NCBI GenBank assembly: GCA_005888395.1
Contig: VAXF01000030.1
Location: forward strand, 1-21,110
Reading direction: 5' to 3'
DNA length: 21,110 nucleotides
Source of the DNA: Actinomycetota bacterium
Lineage (GTDB): Bacteria; Actinomycetota; Acidimicrobiia; Acidimicrobiales; AC-25
Shown: positions 1-7,721 of the stretch, in pieces
How the letters are laid out: every line of letters starts with the position of its first letter
Numbering within the stretch: the stretch's first letter is position 1
Position numbers and translations under genes: made by a program
Notes under the pieces: model-generated
Databases searched by the model: none
What the model was told of the DNA's origin: nothing
The model's input: only the letters and a program-made list of their open reading frames with translations

Positions 1-595
1 CCTCGGCCAGGAAGTGGGTGCACACCACGACGGTGCGCCCGTGCTCGCGCGCCATGGTGGCGAGCAGATCGAGCACGTCACGGGTCGCCTCGGGGTCGAG
101 ACCCGACGTCGGCTCGTCGAGGAACAGCACCTCCGGGTCGTGGAGCAGCGCTCGGGCCAGCGCCACGCGCTTGCGCTGGCCGGTCGAGAACCCTCGCACG
201 GCATGGCCGGCGCGGCCGCTCATGCCGAAACGGGCCAGCAGGTCTGCCGCGGTGCGCTCCGCGGCCCCGCGCTCGATGCCCCGGATGCGCGCCGCGAAGG
301 TCACGTTCTCGAGCGCGGTGAGGCGCTCGTCGAGGCCCGACCCCTCGCTGAGCACGCCCGTGCGACGGCGGACCGCGTCGCCGTCCACCGACGGGTCGAT
401 GCCGAGCACCCGGATCCGGCCGCGATCAGGGCGGAGGATGCCGTTGAGCAGCCGGATCGTGGTGGTCTTGCCGGCGCCGTTCGGCCCGAGCAGCGCGACG
501 ACCTCACCGGGCTCCACGCGGAACGTGACGCCCTCGAGGGCGCGCTCGCTCCCGAAGGCCCGGGTCAGGTCCTCGGTCTCGATGGTGGCCGGCAC
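1..595 (-). CDS. ABC transporter ATP-binding protein, ABC-2/drug-export type (3' end cut by window edge)
   Basis: ATPase subunit of an ABC transporter; it would power export or membrane-component handling on the cytoplasmic face. I translated 198 residues from a GTG at 595 and the frame stays open to the window edge. Visible motifs: Walker A GPNGAGKTT (residues 37-45), a Q-loop region where Glu stands in for Gln (GVLSEGSGLDERLT, about 80-93, common in the NatA/CcmA-like subfamily), signature FSTGQ (136-140), Walker B VLFLDEP (156-162), D-loop SGLDP and the switch His in CTHFLAE (194). The membrane partner would lie beyond the left edge. No Shine-Dalgarno is obvious before the GTG; an ATG two bases upstream is in another frame. 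The gene is divergent from the oxidoreductase starting at 633. The substrate cannot be told from the ATPase alone. Confidence 0.93.
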   Translation of the reverse strand, partial: MPATIETEDLTRAFGSERALEGVTFRVEPGEVVALLGPNGAGKTTTIRLLNGILRPDRGRIRVLGIDPSVDGDAVRRRTGVLSEGSGLDERLTALENVTFAARIRGIERGAAERTAADLLARFGMSGRAGHAVRGFSTGQRKRVALARALLHDPEVLFLDEPTSGLDPEATRDVLDLLATMAREHGRTVVVCTHFLAE

Positions 596-632
596 ATCCA
601 GAAGTCTGGCCCAGTGGCAGTACGTTTCCGCC
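596..632. promoter_or_regulatory. Short divergent intergenic region with a small palindrome
   Basis: Only 37 bases separate the GTG starts of the divergent ABC ATPase and oxidoreductase genes, so promoters for both must lie here or inside the opposite gene. A perfect palindrome CCAGA-AG-TCTGG occupies 598-609 and could be an operator. I cannot see convincing -35/-10 pairs. The hexamer TACGTT (621-626) sits at the right distance for a leaderless start of the plus-strand gene, but it is a weak match. Confidence 0.3.
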
Positions 633-1934
633 GTGCCCGACCGGTTGGCGGTTCCCGTGCGAGAGGCGGAGGTGGTCGCCGACGTCGACGTGTGCGTCGC
701 CGGCGGGGGGCCGGCCGGGCTCGGAGCGGCGCTCGCCGCCGCCCGCCTCGGCGCCCGGGTCTGCCTTCTGGAGCGGCACGCCTTCCTGGGTGGCAACTTC
801 ACGGCCGCGTCGGTCGGGACGGTGTGCGGCCTCTACGTGTCCGAGGGCGATTCGTTCTCCTACGTCACCCGCGGGATCGCCGAGGAGGTCGCCGAGGCGC
901 TCAAGGCACAGGGATCGGCGTTCGGCCCCATGCCCTTCAAGGGGACGGCGGTCCTGCTCTACGTCCCCTGGGCGGCGAAGCGCCTGTTCGACCACCTCGC
1001 CACCGACGAAGAGCGCATCACACTCTTCCTGCACGCGCTCGTGGCCGACGTCGTTCGCGATGGCGACCGGCTCGAGGCGGTGGTGGTGGCGACCAAACGC
1101 GGCCCCCAGGCGGTTCGGGCCCGAACCTTCGTCGACGCCACCGGCGACGCCGACCTGGTCGTCCACGCGGGCGCTCCCTGGACGATCGGCGACGCGGGAC
1201 AGCGCCAGTACGCGTCGATGCAGTTCGTGATGCAGCACGTCGACGTCGGCGCGGCCATGGCGGCCGGGCTCGACACGCTCGGCAAGCTGATCGCCGACCA
1301 CGGCGGCCATCTCTCGCGTGACAGTGGCGCCGTGCTCCCGACGCTCCGGCCCGGCGAGGTCATCGGGGCGATGACGCGCGTCCGTGCAGCCGACGGTGGT
1401 CCGCTCGACGTCACCGACCTGGCCCAGGCCACCTACGGCGAGCTCGAGGGGCGCCGGTTGGCAGAGGAGGCCGCGGCGTTCCTGATCGAGCACATGCCGG
1501 GCTTCGACGACGCGTTTCTCGCCGACACCGCGCCGACGCTCGGGGTGCGCGAGACGCGCCGTGCGGTGGGCGAGTACGTGCTCACCGGCGACGACGTCAG
1601 CGGGCTGGCGCGCTTCGACGACGCGGTGGCCGCAGGGGCGTGGCCGCGCGAGTACCACGTCACGGGCCGCTCGACCGAGTACGTGTCGCTGCCCGAGGGG
1701 GGCTGGTACCAGGTGCCCCTGCGCTCCCTCCGACCGCGGGGGCTGGCCAACGTCTGGGTCGCCGGCCGGTGCATCTCGGCCGACCACGACGCGCTGGCCT
1801 CGACCCGGGTCATGGCGCCGTCGATGGCGCTGGGCCAGGCGGCGGGCACCGCCGCCGCCCTCGGGGCCCGAGGCGACGGGAGTGTCGCGTCGGTGCAGGC
1901 CAGCCTGAAGGAACAGGGGGCGTTCCTCGGGTGA
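633..1934 (+). CDS. FAD-dependent oxidoreductase (FAD_oxidored-like family)
   Basis: Predicted soluble flavoprotein of 433 residues. The N-terminus has a Rossmann dinucleotide-binding motif, VAGGGPAGLGAALAAARLG (residues 22-40), followed by the acidic strand-end LLERHAFLGGNFT (45-57). A second FAD motif, FVDATGDADL, is at about 166-175. The C-terminus has the FAD-contacting stretch NVWVAGRCISADHDA and the helix with ALGQAAGTAAAL. This arrangement fits FAD-binding proteins of the PF12831 type. The substrate is not identifiable. The open frame extends far upstream, but I chose GTG 633 because it gives a natural N-terminus just before the Rossmann fold and avoids overlap with the divergent ATPase gene. 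No strong Shine-Dalgarno is visible, so the message may be leaderless. Confidence 0.88.
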   Translation: MPDRLAVPVREAEVVADVDVCVAGGGPAGLGAALAAARLGARVCLLERHAFLGGNFTAASVGTVCGLYVSEGDSFSYVTRGIAEEVAEALKAQGSAFGPMPFKGTAVLLYVPWAAKRLFDHLATDEERITLFLHALVADVVRDGDRLEAVVVATKRGPQAVRARTFVDATGDADLVVHAGAPWTIGDAGQRQYASMQFVMQHVDVGAAMAAGLDTLGKLIADHGGHLSRDSGAVLPTLRPGEVIGAMTRVRAADGGPLDVTDLAQATYGELEGRRLAEEAAAFLIEHMPGFDDAFLADTAPTLGVRETRRAVGEYVLTGDDVSGLARFDDAVAAGAWPREYHVTGRSTEYVSLPEGGWYQVPLRSLRPRGLANVWVAGRCISADHDALASTRVMAPSMALGQAAGTAAALGARGDGSVASVQASLKEQGAFLG

Positions 1935-1956
1935 CTGCTCACGGGTCCTGTCAGGC

Positions 1957-2003
1957 GGGGCCCCTTCCCGCGCGGCTCCGCTGCCGCTCCGCCGGCGGGC
2001 CCC
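1957..2003. terminator. GC-rich inverted repeat after the oxidoreductase gene, possible terminator
   Basis: GGGGCCC (1957-1963) can pair with GGGCCCC (1997-2003) across a 33-base GC-rich loop. It lies 23 bases after the oxidoreductase stop. There is no T-run after it, so it is not a textbook intrinsic terminator. The rest of 1935-2041 shows no coding signal. Confidence 0.25.
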
Positions 2004-2041
2004 ACCCCTTCCTGCCACCCGTTCGCGAGGCGGTGTGTCGA

Positions 2042-2058
2042 ATGGGCCTTCGGCCCAT
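2042..2058 (+). promoter_or_regulatory. Perfect 7-bp hairpin just upstream of the acyl-CoA synthetase start
   Basis: ATGGGCC-TTC-GGCCCAT is a perfect stem of 7 bp with a 3-base loop, ending 9 bases before the ATG at 2068. It may be an end of the upstream transcription unit, a 5' leader structure, or one of several TTC-loop palindromes in this window. No clear Shine-Dalgarno lies between it and the ATG. Confidence 0.45.
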
Positions 2059-2067
2059 GCTGTGCTC

Positions 2068-3507
2068 ATGAACCTGGCATCGCTGATCGACGCCCACCCG
2101 GCCGACGCGGTGGCCCTCGTCCACGACGGCGCGACGACGACCTACGGCGAGTTGCGCGAGCGTGCCGCCGCGGCGCGCGGCGCCTTGACTGCGCTCGGGA
2201 TCGTGCCGGGTGACCGGGTGGGGCTGGCGCTTCGCAACGACCCCCACTTCGTGGCGTGGTGGCTCGCGGTGCTCGGCGCCGGCGCGGTGGCGGTTCCCCT
2301 CAACCCGTCGGCACCGGCGCCGGAGCTGGGTCGTGCGGTCAACGCGGCGTTGCCGCGCGTGGCGATCGTCGCCGAGGGTGTCGCCGATGCCTTCGAGAGC
2401 GTCGAGCACGTGCTCGAGGTTGGCCGCGAAGTCCCACTCGCCACGGCGGAGGCGATCGTCGCACGCGAGCCCGGCGACGTGGCCGTCCTGCTCTTCACCG
2501 CCGGCACGGCCGGCTCGCCCAAGGCGGCGATGCTCACCCACGCCAACCTGCTCACGAACCAGGAGCAGATCCAGGCGTCGGGGCGCGGGCTCCTCCCCGA
2601 CGACGTGAGCCTCGGCGTGCTGCCGCTGTTCCACATCTTCGGCCTCAACGTGGTGCTCGGGCTCACGCTGCGGCTCGGCGCGACTGTGGTGCTCGTCGAG
2701 CGCTTCGACGCCGCCGGCACGCTCGACGTCGTCCGGGAGCACGGGGTCTCGGTCCTCGCCGGCGCGCCGCCCATGTACGCGGCCTGGTCGGCCGGCGCGG
2801 GCAATGACGACGCGGCGCTGGCGTCGGTGCGGCTGGCCGCGTCCGGCGCGGCGAAGCTGCCCGTCGAGGTGGCCCGGCGCTTCGAGGCTCGCTTCGGAGT
2901 GCGGATCCACGAGGGTTACGGGCTGACCGAGGCGTCGCCCAGCGTGACGACCTCGGCGGGAGACGAGCCCCGCTTCGGCTCGATCGGCGTGCCGCTTCCC
3001 GGGGTCGACGTGCGCCTGGTCGACGAGGAGGGCGAGGACGCGCTCGCCGGCGATCCGGGTGAGATCTGGGTGCGCGGTCCCAACGTGTTCGCCGGTTACC
3101 TCGAAGACCCGGTGGCCACGGCCGAGGCGATCACCCCCGACGGCTGGCTGCGCACCGGGGACATCGCCGTGGCGGACGACGACGGCTGGCTCTACATCGT
3201 CGACCGGGCGAAGGACCTCGTCATCGTGTCGGGGTTCAACGTGTTCCCAGGCGAGGTCGAGGAGGTGCTGCGCCAGCATCCGGACATCGACGACGCCGGG
3301 GTGGTGGGAGCGGAGGACGCGCACTCGGGTGAGACAGTGCACGCGTACGTCGTCCCGGTCGCCGGGGCACAGCTCGACACCACTGAGGTGATCGAGTTCT
3401 GTGCCCGCCGGCTCGCCCGCTACAAGTGCCCCACCACGGTCACGGTGGTGGCCGAGCTGCCGCGGAACGCGGCAGGGAAGATGCTGCGCCGGGCCCTCCC
3501 TCAGTAG
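2068..3507 (+). CDS. AMP-forming acyl-CoA synthetase / fatty-acid-CoA ligase family protein
   Basis: Adenylate-forming enzyme of 479 residues, expected to activate a carboxylic acid with ATP and then form a CoA thioester in the cytoplasm. Core motifs: phosphate loop LLFTAGTAGSPK (141-152), in which the usual TSGTTG reads TAGTAG; YGLTEASP (284-291); TGD (363-365); the hinge region DRAKDLVIVSGFNVFPGEVEEV (379-400); and the C-terminal catalytic Lys in PRNAAGK (471). The motif pattern resembles long/medium-chain fatty acid ligases, but the acyl specificity is not readable. ATG 2068 was preferred over an in-frame TTG at 2035, because that extension would run through the hairpin at 2042-2058. Its last 68 bases overlap the convergent membrane protein gene. 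No neighbour suggests the pathway. Confidence 0.92.
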   Translation: MNLASLIDAHPADAVALVHDGATTTYGELRERAAAARGALTALGIVPGDRVGLALRNDPHFVAWWLAVLGAGAVAVPLNPSAPAPELGRAVNAALPRVAIVAEGVADAFESVEHVLEVGREVPLATAEAIVAREPGDVAVLLFTAGTAGSPKAAMLTHANLLTNQEQIQASGRGLLPDDVSLGVLPLFHIFGLNVVLGLTLRLGATVVLVERFDAAGTLDVVREHGVSVLAGAPPMYAAWSAGAGNDDAALASVRLAASGAAKLPVEVARRFEARFGVRIHEGYGLTEASPSVTTSAGDEPRFGSIGVPLPGVDVRLVDEEGEDALAGDPGEIWVRGPNVFAGYLEDPVATAEAITPDGWLRTGDIAVADDDGWLYIVDRAKDLVIVSGFNVFPGEVEEVLRQHPDIDDAGVVGAEDAHSGETVHAYVVPVAGAQLDTTEVIEFCARRLARYKCPTTVTVVAELPRNAAGKMLRRALPQ

Positions 3508-4180
3508 ACGCGGCTTCGGTGACCCGTGCCTCGGTGGTCGCCACGAGAAAGCCCGCGAAGATGACCGTGATACCGACTGCGAGCGTGACGGCGAACGCGT
3601 CCATCTGGCCGACGACGGAGTTGAGGAGCCCGGACGCGCCCGTGACCAGCGTTCCGGCGGCGATGAGCAGGTTCGCCCCCACCATTCGACCGCGGCGGTA
3701 GCGCCACGCGCTCCAGGCCGCCGCGCCCAGGACCACGAGCGCGCCCGCGCCCGACGCCAGCCCGGCGAGGACGCGCGGCAGGGCACCGAAGACGTCGGAG
3801 CCCTGGGGGAGACGATGACGGGGGATCGCGTGGGTCAGGGGCGCGGCAACCACAACCCCGGCCGCGAAGGCCGAAAACACCGCGACCGAGACCGCGGCCC
3901 GGTCACCGGCGCGCCTGCCACCGAGCAGGTACACGCTCCCGACCGCGAGGAACGGCACGTTGACGATGGCGCCGAAGAGATAGAAGACGCGGAAGATCGG
4001 GCCGTTCCATCCGTTGGCCGCACCTGCCGCGAGCGCGCCCGACGCCACGGCGAACAGGGCGAGGGCGACGCTCCACGCCAGCTCGTGGCGCCGCCGCCGC
4101 GCCAGCCAGCGCTCGAACGTCGACAGGCAGAAAGCGAGCGCCACCAGCCCCGCGCCGGTGCCGAGTGCGGTCTCTGTCAC
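3440..4180 (-). CDS. Multi-pass membrane protein of unknown function (about 7 TM)
   Basis: I do not recognise this 246-residue protein beyond its membrane character. Hydrophobic segments are spaced as about seven helices: near the N-terminus, LAWSVALALFAVASGALAA, a helix around VNVPFLAVGSVYLLGG, AVFSAFAAGVVVAAPL, VLAGLASGAGALVVLGAAA, a helix around NLLIAAGTLVTGASG, and AVTLAVGITVIFAGFLVA. Arg-rich stretches (RWLARRRRHE, WRYRRGR) mark cytoplasmic loops. The last 30 residues are a Ser/Ala/Pro-rich tail, encoded antisense to the C-terminal motif of the acyl-CoA synthetase. Start is the GTG at 4180. It is divergent from rex with 92 bases between. Membrane-like composition over the full length argues that it is real. 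No cofactor motif is visible. Confidence 0.72.
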   Translation of the reverse strand: MTETALGTGAGLVALAFCLSTFERWLARRRRHELAWSVALALFAVASGALAAGAANGWNGPIFRVFYLFGAIVNVPFLAVGSVYLLGGRRAGDRAAVSVAVFSAFAAGVVVAAPLTHAIPRHRLPQGSDVFGALPRVLAGLASGAGALVVLGAAAWSAWRYRRGRMVGANLLIAAGTLVTGASGLLNSVVGQMDAFAVTLAVGITVIFAGFLVATTEARVTEAASTEGGPGAASSLPRSAAARPPP

Positions 4181-4235
4181 CGGAGAGCAGAGCGCCGTGT
4201 CATGTCATCTCGAACCTAGATGGGCTTTCGTGACT

Positions 4236-4253
4236 TTGTGAAGGCGGGCACGA
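4236..4253. promoter_or_regulatory. Candidate Rex operator upstream of rex
   Basis: TTGTGAAGGCGGGCACGA matches the Rex operator consensus TTGTGAANNNNTTCACAA at 11 of 14 defined positions with exact half-site spacing (GTG at 3-5, CAC at 14-16). The left half is perfect and the right half degenerate. It overlaps the proposed -35 hexamer and ends 19 bases before the rex start, as expected for repression by Rex when NADH is high and for autoregulation. Binding is inferred. Confidence 0.6.
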
Positions 4254-4272
4254 ACCCGTACGATCGCGATTC
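4236..4272 (+). promoter_or_regulatory. Candidate sigma70-type promoter of the rex-hem operon, probably leaderless
   Basis: A -35-like TTGTGA (4236-4241) and a -10-like TACGAT (4259-4264) are separated by 17 bases. Transcription would start about 4269-4273, at or within a few bases of the rex GTG at 4273, so rex would have a leaderless message. This agrees with the absence of a Shine-Dalgarno before the GTG. Confidence 0.55.
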
Positions 4273-4983
4273 GTGGTAGGTGAGCAGCAACCGCCCTCGG
4301 ACACGGGAAACGGGCGCGCGAGGAGGATCCCCGAGGCCACCGTGGCCCGCCTGCCGGTCTATCTCCGCTGCCTGCTCGAGGTGGCCGACACCAAGACGGC
4401 CACGATCTCCTCCGAGCGCATGGCCGAGCTGGCCGGCGTGAACGCCGCCAAGGTGCGCAAGGACCTGTCGTACCTGGGCTCGTACGGCACGCGGGGCGTC
4501 GGCTACGACGTCGAGTACCTGCTCTTCCAGATCAGCCGCGAGCTCGGGCTCACCCAGGACTGGCCGGTCGTCATCGTCGGCGTGGGCAACCTCGGTCACG
4601 CGCTGGCGAACTACCGCGGCTTCTCGGCGCGCGGGTTCCGGATCGTCGCGCTCGTCGACGCGGACACGGCCAAGGTGGGCGAACGCGTCGGCGACCTCGC
4701 CGTCCGGCACCTCGACGAGCTCCCCGACATCGCCGCCGACGAGAGCGTCGCCATCGGCATCATCGCCACCCCAGCCGCCGCCGCCCAGGAGGTCGCCGAC
4801 CGGCTGGTGGCCGCGGGTGTGACCGCGATCCTCAACTTCGCCCCCGCCGTCATCACGGTGCCCGAGGGTGTGTGGCTCCGGAAGGTCGACCTCTCGATCG
4901 AGCTGCAGATCCTGAGCTTCTACCAGCAGCGCCGGATGGGAACCGCCATGGCCGACGCAGTCCTCTCCGCTCCCGGGGGCTGA
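4273..4983 (+). CDS. rex: Redox-sensing transcriptional repressor Rex
   Basis: Rex binds DNA as a dimer and is released when NADH binds, linking respiration genes to the NADH/NAD+ ratio. The 236-residue protein has the winged-helix domain at about 20-80 (RLPVYLRCLLEVADT; SSERMAELAGVNAAKVRKDL; YLGSYGTRGVGYDV), then a Rossmann domain with VGVGNLGHAL (102-111) and the acidic strand end LVDAD. The C-terminal helix LSIELQILSFYQQ (207-219) is the domain-swapped part typical of the family. Length is usual for actinobacterial Rex. GTG 4273 is set by the promoter position and by the family N-terminus. It heads the tetrapyrrole operon; five bases separate it from the next gene. In Streptomyces, Rex similarly precedes hemACD and controls respiratory genes. 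Confidence 0.96.
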   Translation: MVGEQQPPSDTGNGRARRIPEATVARLPVYLRCLLEVADTKTATISSERMAELAGVNAAKVRKDLSYLGSYGTRGVGYDVEYLLFQISRELGLTQDWPVVIVGVGNLGHALANYRGFSARGFRIVALVDADTAKVGERVGDLAVRHLDELPDIAADESVAIGIIATPAAAAQEVADRLVAAGVTAILNFAPAVITVPEGVWLRKVDLSIELQILSFYQQRRMGTAMADAVLSAPGG

Positions 4984-4988
4984 GCGCC

Positions 4989-5612
4989 GTGCCGGTCGAC
5001 ACGCCGCTCTATCCCACCGGCCTGATCCTGGCCGGGCGGGCGTGCCTGGTGGTCGGCGGTGGCGACGTGGCCGCCGGCAAGGTCGACGGCCTGCGCGCGT
5101 GCGGTGCCAAGGTGCACGTCGTCGCCACGCGGGTCGGCGAGTCCGTCCGCGCCCGAGACGACGTCACCTGGGAGGAGCGTCCCTACCGGCGGGGGGAGGT
5201 GGCCGGCTACCGCCTCGTGGTCGCGGCCACGGGCTCGCCCGACGTCAACCGGGCCGTCTATGAGGACGGCGAGGCGCACGGCGTCTGGGTGAACAGCGCC
5301 GACGACCCGGCCAACTGCTCGTTCGTGCTCCCCGCGGTGCTCCGCCGGGGCGACCTGACGGTGGCCGTGTCGACCGCGGGACGGAGCCCCGCCGTTGCAT
5401 CCTGGCTCCGGCGGCGGCTCGAGGTCGAAATCGGTCCCGAGTACGCAGCGCTCCTCGACCTCGTTGCCGAGGCGCGTGAGGCGGTACGCACTGCAGGCCG
5501 GTCCGGGGAATCAGTCGACTGGCAGGCGGTGTTGGATTCGGACATCCTCGGGTTGATCCGAGCCGGAGAGCTCGACAGGGCAAGGGAGCGCCTGCAGTCG
5601 TGTTCGTCATAG
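4989..5612 (+). CDS. Precorrin-2 dehydrogenase / sirohydrochlorin ferrochelatase domain protein (CysG N-terminal/SirC/Met8p-like)
   Basis: Expected to oxidise precorrin-2 to sirohydrochlorin with NAD+, and possibly to insert Fe(II) to give sirohaem. The 207-residue protein begins with YPTGLILAGRACLVVGGG, a Rossmann motif (GGGDVAAGKVDGL) diagnostic of the family, and contains the conserved NSADDPANCSFVLPAV segment that carries the catalytic Asp. It then has VSTAGRSPAVASWLRRRLE. The short helical C-terminus suggests a stand-alone enzyme; the methyltransferase half is supplied by the CobA-HemD fusion two genes downstream. Start is the GTG at 4989, five bases after the rex stop. Its last 13 bases overlap hemA, implying translational coupling. 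Whether it also chelates iron cannot be decided by sight. Confidence 0.9.
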   Translation: MPVDTPLYPTGLILAGRACLVVGGGDVAAGKVDGLRACGAKVHVVATRVGESVRARDDVTWEERPYRRGEVAGYRLVVAATGSPDVNRAVYEDGEAHGVWVNSADDPANCSFVLPAVLRRGDLTVAVSTAGRSPAVASWLRRRLEVEIGPEYAALLDLVAEAREAVRTAGRSGESVDWQAVLDSDILGLIRAGELDRARERLQSCSS

Positions 5613-6859
5613 TCGTCGGCCTCAACCACCGCACCGTCTCCCTCGACGTGCTGGAGCGCATGACGGTCAGCGACGAGCGCCTGCCCAAGGCGCTCGACGA
5701 TCTCGGTTCGCGCGAGCACATCGCCGAGGTCGTACTGCTCTCGACGTGCCATCGCACCGAGGCCTACGTCCTCACCGACCGCTTCCACGGCGCGGTGCAG
5801 GACGTGCGCAACTTCTTGTCCGAGCTCGCGTTCATCCCGCCCGAGGAGTTCAGCGACCACCTCTACACATACCACGACGACGCCGCCGTGGCGCACCTGT
5901 TCGGCGTGGCCGCCGGTCTCGACTCCGTTGTGCTCGGCGAGAGCGAGATCCTCGGACAGGTCCGCAGCTCGTGGGAGCAGGCACGCGCGCACGGCAGCGC
6001 GGGAACGGTGCTGTCGGACCTCTTCCGCCATGCGCTCGAGGTCGGCAAGCGGGCGCGCTCCGAGACGGGCATCGCCCGCTCGACCACGTCGCTGTCGCAC
6101 GCGGCCGTCGCCATGGCCGCCGAGCGCCTCGGTGGCCTGGCCGGACGAACGATCCTCGTGCTGGGCGCGGGCGACGTGGGCGAGAGCATGGCCGTCGCCC
6201 TCGCCGGCTCCGGTGTCGATGGCATCCTCGTCGCCAATCGCACCTGGTCGAAGGCAGTCGAGCTGGCCGCGCGCGTGGGAGGGCGGGCGCTGACCCTCGA
6301 CGCCGTGCCCGACACCCTCGCCAGCGTCGACCTGCTCCTCACGTCCACAGGCGCGCCGTCCCTCGTGCTCGAGCGGGCCGACCTCGAAGCGGCGACGTCG
6401 ATGCGCGGCGAGCAGCCTCTGCTCGTGGTCGACGTGGCCGTGCCGCGCGACGTCGACCCCGGCGTGGCCACGCTTCCCGGTGTCACGCTGCTCGACATGG
6501 ACGACCTGCGGGCGTTCGTCGACGTCGGGATCGGCGAGCGCCGCAAGGAAGTGGCGCGAGTCCAGTCGATCATCGCCGACGAAGTGGAGCGCTTCCTGGC
6601 CCGCAGCACGGCGCGCCAGGCCGCGCCGACGATCGCCGCGCTCCGCGCACGCGTCGAGGAGCTCCGGGTGGCCGAGATCGAGCGGTTCCGAGCGCGGCTC
6701 GCGTCGCTCGACCCCGACCAGCGCGAGGCCGTCGAGGCCGTCACGCGCGGCGTGCTGGCCAAGCTGCTCCACGAGCCGACCGTCCGCCTGAAGGAGGCGG
6801 CCGGCACCCCCGACGGCCCGCGCCTGAACGAGGCACTGCGCGCGCTGTTCGATCTGTAG
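5600..6859 (+). CDS. hemA: Glutamyl-tRNA reductase
   Basis: First committed step of the C5 tetrapyrrole route: NADPH-dependent reduction of glutamyl-tRNA(Glu) to glutamate-1-semialdehyde. The 419-residue protein shows the N-terminal GLNHRTVSLDVLERM, the catalytic Cys50 in LSTCHRTEAYV (the common STCNRTE reads STCHRTE), the substrate-domain motif GESEILGQVRSSWEQA, the NADPH Rossmann motif LGAGDVGESMAVALAGSG (about 194-211), and a C-terminal helical dimerisation domain ending LNEALRALFDL. GTG 5600 is the only start giving the family N-terminus and lies inside the upstream gene. The early position in a Rex-controlled operon suggests haem precursor supply is set by redox state. Confidence 0.97.
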   Translation: MFVIVVGLNHRTVSLDVLERMTVSDERLPKALDDLGSREHIAEVVLLSTCHRTEAYVLTDRFHGAVQDVRNFLSELAFIPPEEFSDHLYTYHDDAAVAHLFGVAAGLDSVVLGESEILGQVRSSWEQARAHGSAGTVLSDLFRHALEVGKRARSETGIARSTTSLSHAAVAMAAERLGGLAGRTILVLGAGDVGESMAVALAGSGVDGILVANRTWSKAVELAARVGGRALTLDAVPDTLASVDLLLTSTGAPSLVLERADLEAATSMRGEQPLLVVDVAVPRDVDPGVATLPGVTLLDMDDLRAFVDVGIGERRKEVARVQSIIADEVERFLARSTARQAAPTIAALRARVEELRVAEIERFRARLASLDPDQREAVEAVTRGVLAKLLHEPTVRLKEAAGTPDGPRLNEALRALFDL

Positions 6860-6866
6860 GCACGGA

Positions 6867-7721
6867 GTGACGCTGCGGGCCGCCACTCGCGGGAGCCCGC
6901 TGGCCCGGCTCCAGACCGAGCTCGTGGCCGCGCTCCTCGACGACGACGTGGAGGCCCTCGTGGTCGAGACCACCGGCGACCGGCGCCAGGACGTGCCGAT
7001 CCACCAGATGGGCGGCCAGGGCGTGTTCGTGAAGGAGGTCCAGCAAGCGGTGCTCGACGGCCGCGCCGACATCGCAGTGCACTCGGCCAAGGATCTGCCG
7101 TCGACAGCGACGCCCGGCCTCGTCATCGCAGCCGTGCCCGAGCGCGCCGACGCGCGCGACGCGATGGTCGGCTCGACGCTGGCGGCGCTCCCGCGCTGTG
7201 CGCGCGTCGGCACGGGCGCCGTGCGCCGTCGAGCGCAGCTCGCGGCGGCTCGCCCCGATCTCGAGTTCGGCGAGCTGCGCGGCAACATCGACACCCGCCT
7301 GCGCAAGGCGACGCAGTTCGACGCCGTCGTGGTGGCCGCCGCCGCCCTGATCCGTCTCGGTCGCGCCGATGCCATCGCCGAGCTGCTCGAGCCGTCGGTC
7401 GTGATGCCCCAGGTCGGGCAGGGCGCGCTGGCGGTCGAGTGCCGCGCCGACGACGCGCGCACGCTCGCCGTGCTCGCCACGGCCGAGCACGGGCCGAGCC
7501 GGCGGGCGGTCGACGCCGAACGTGCGTACCTCGCCGCCCTGGGCGGCGGCTGCGACCTCCCGGCCGGCGCGCACGCCGTGGTGGGCAGCGACGGCCGCGT
7601 GCGAATGTCGGCGGTCCTCGCGACCTTCGACGGGAGCGTTGTCGTTCGTGAGGAGGGCGAGGGCGACGACGGCCCCGCGCTCGGCGCCGAGCTCGCCGGC
7701 CGCGTGCTCGCGCGGACATGA
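6867..7721 (+). CDS. hemC: Hydroxymethylbilane synthase (porphobilinogen deaminase)
   Basis: Polymerises four porphobilinogens into hydroxymethylbilane. The 284-residue protein has the N-terminal TRGSPLARLQTELV (7-20), TTGDRRQD (35-42), the catalytic-Asp segment HSAKDLPS (72-79), RVGTGAVRRRAQL (113-125), RGNIDTRL (138-145), PQVGQGALAVECR (181-193) and the Cys that carries the dipyrromethane cofactor in LGGGCDLPAGAHA (Cys229). Length is slightly short of the usual 300-310. Start is the GTG at 6867, seven bases after hemA. The stop shares ATGA with the next gene. Confidence 0.97.
   Translation: MTLRAATRGSPLARLQTELVAALLDDDVEALVVETTGDRRQDVPIHQMGGQGVFVKEVQQAVLDGRADIAVHSAKDLPSTATPGLVIAAVPERADARDAMVGSTLAALPRCARVGTGAVRRRAQLAAARPDLEFGELRGNIDTRLRKATQFDAVVVAAAALIRLGRADAIAELLEPSVVMPQVGQGALAVECRADDARTLAVLATAEHGPSRRAVDAERAYLAALGGGCDLPAGAHAVVGSDGRVRMSAVLATFDGSVVVREEGEGDDGPALGAELAGRVLART

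Noticed and set aside
18..632. Upstream extension of the oxidoreductase reading frame
   Set aside because: This part is antisense to the ABC ATPase, whose motifs are unmistakable. The protein-like sequence begins near the GTG at 633.
1951..3786. Minus-strand open frame of 611 codons
   Set aside because: Antisense to the acyl-CoA synthetase, with the Arg/Gly/His-rich composition of a shadow frame. The real minus-strand gene nearby (3440-4180) uses a different frame.
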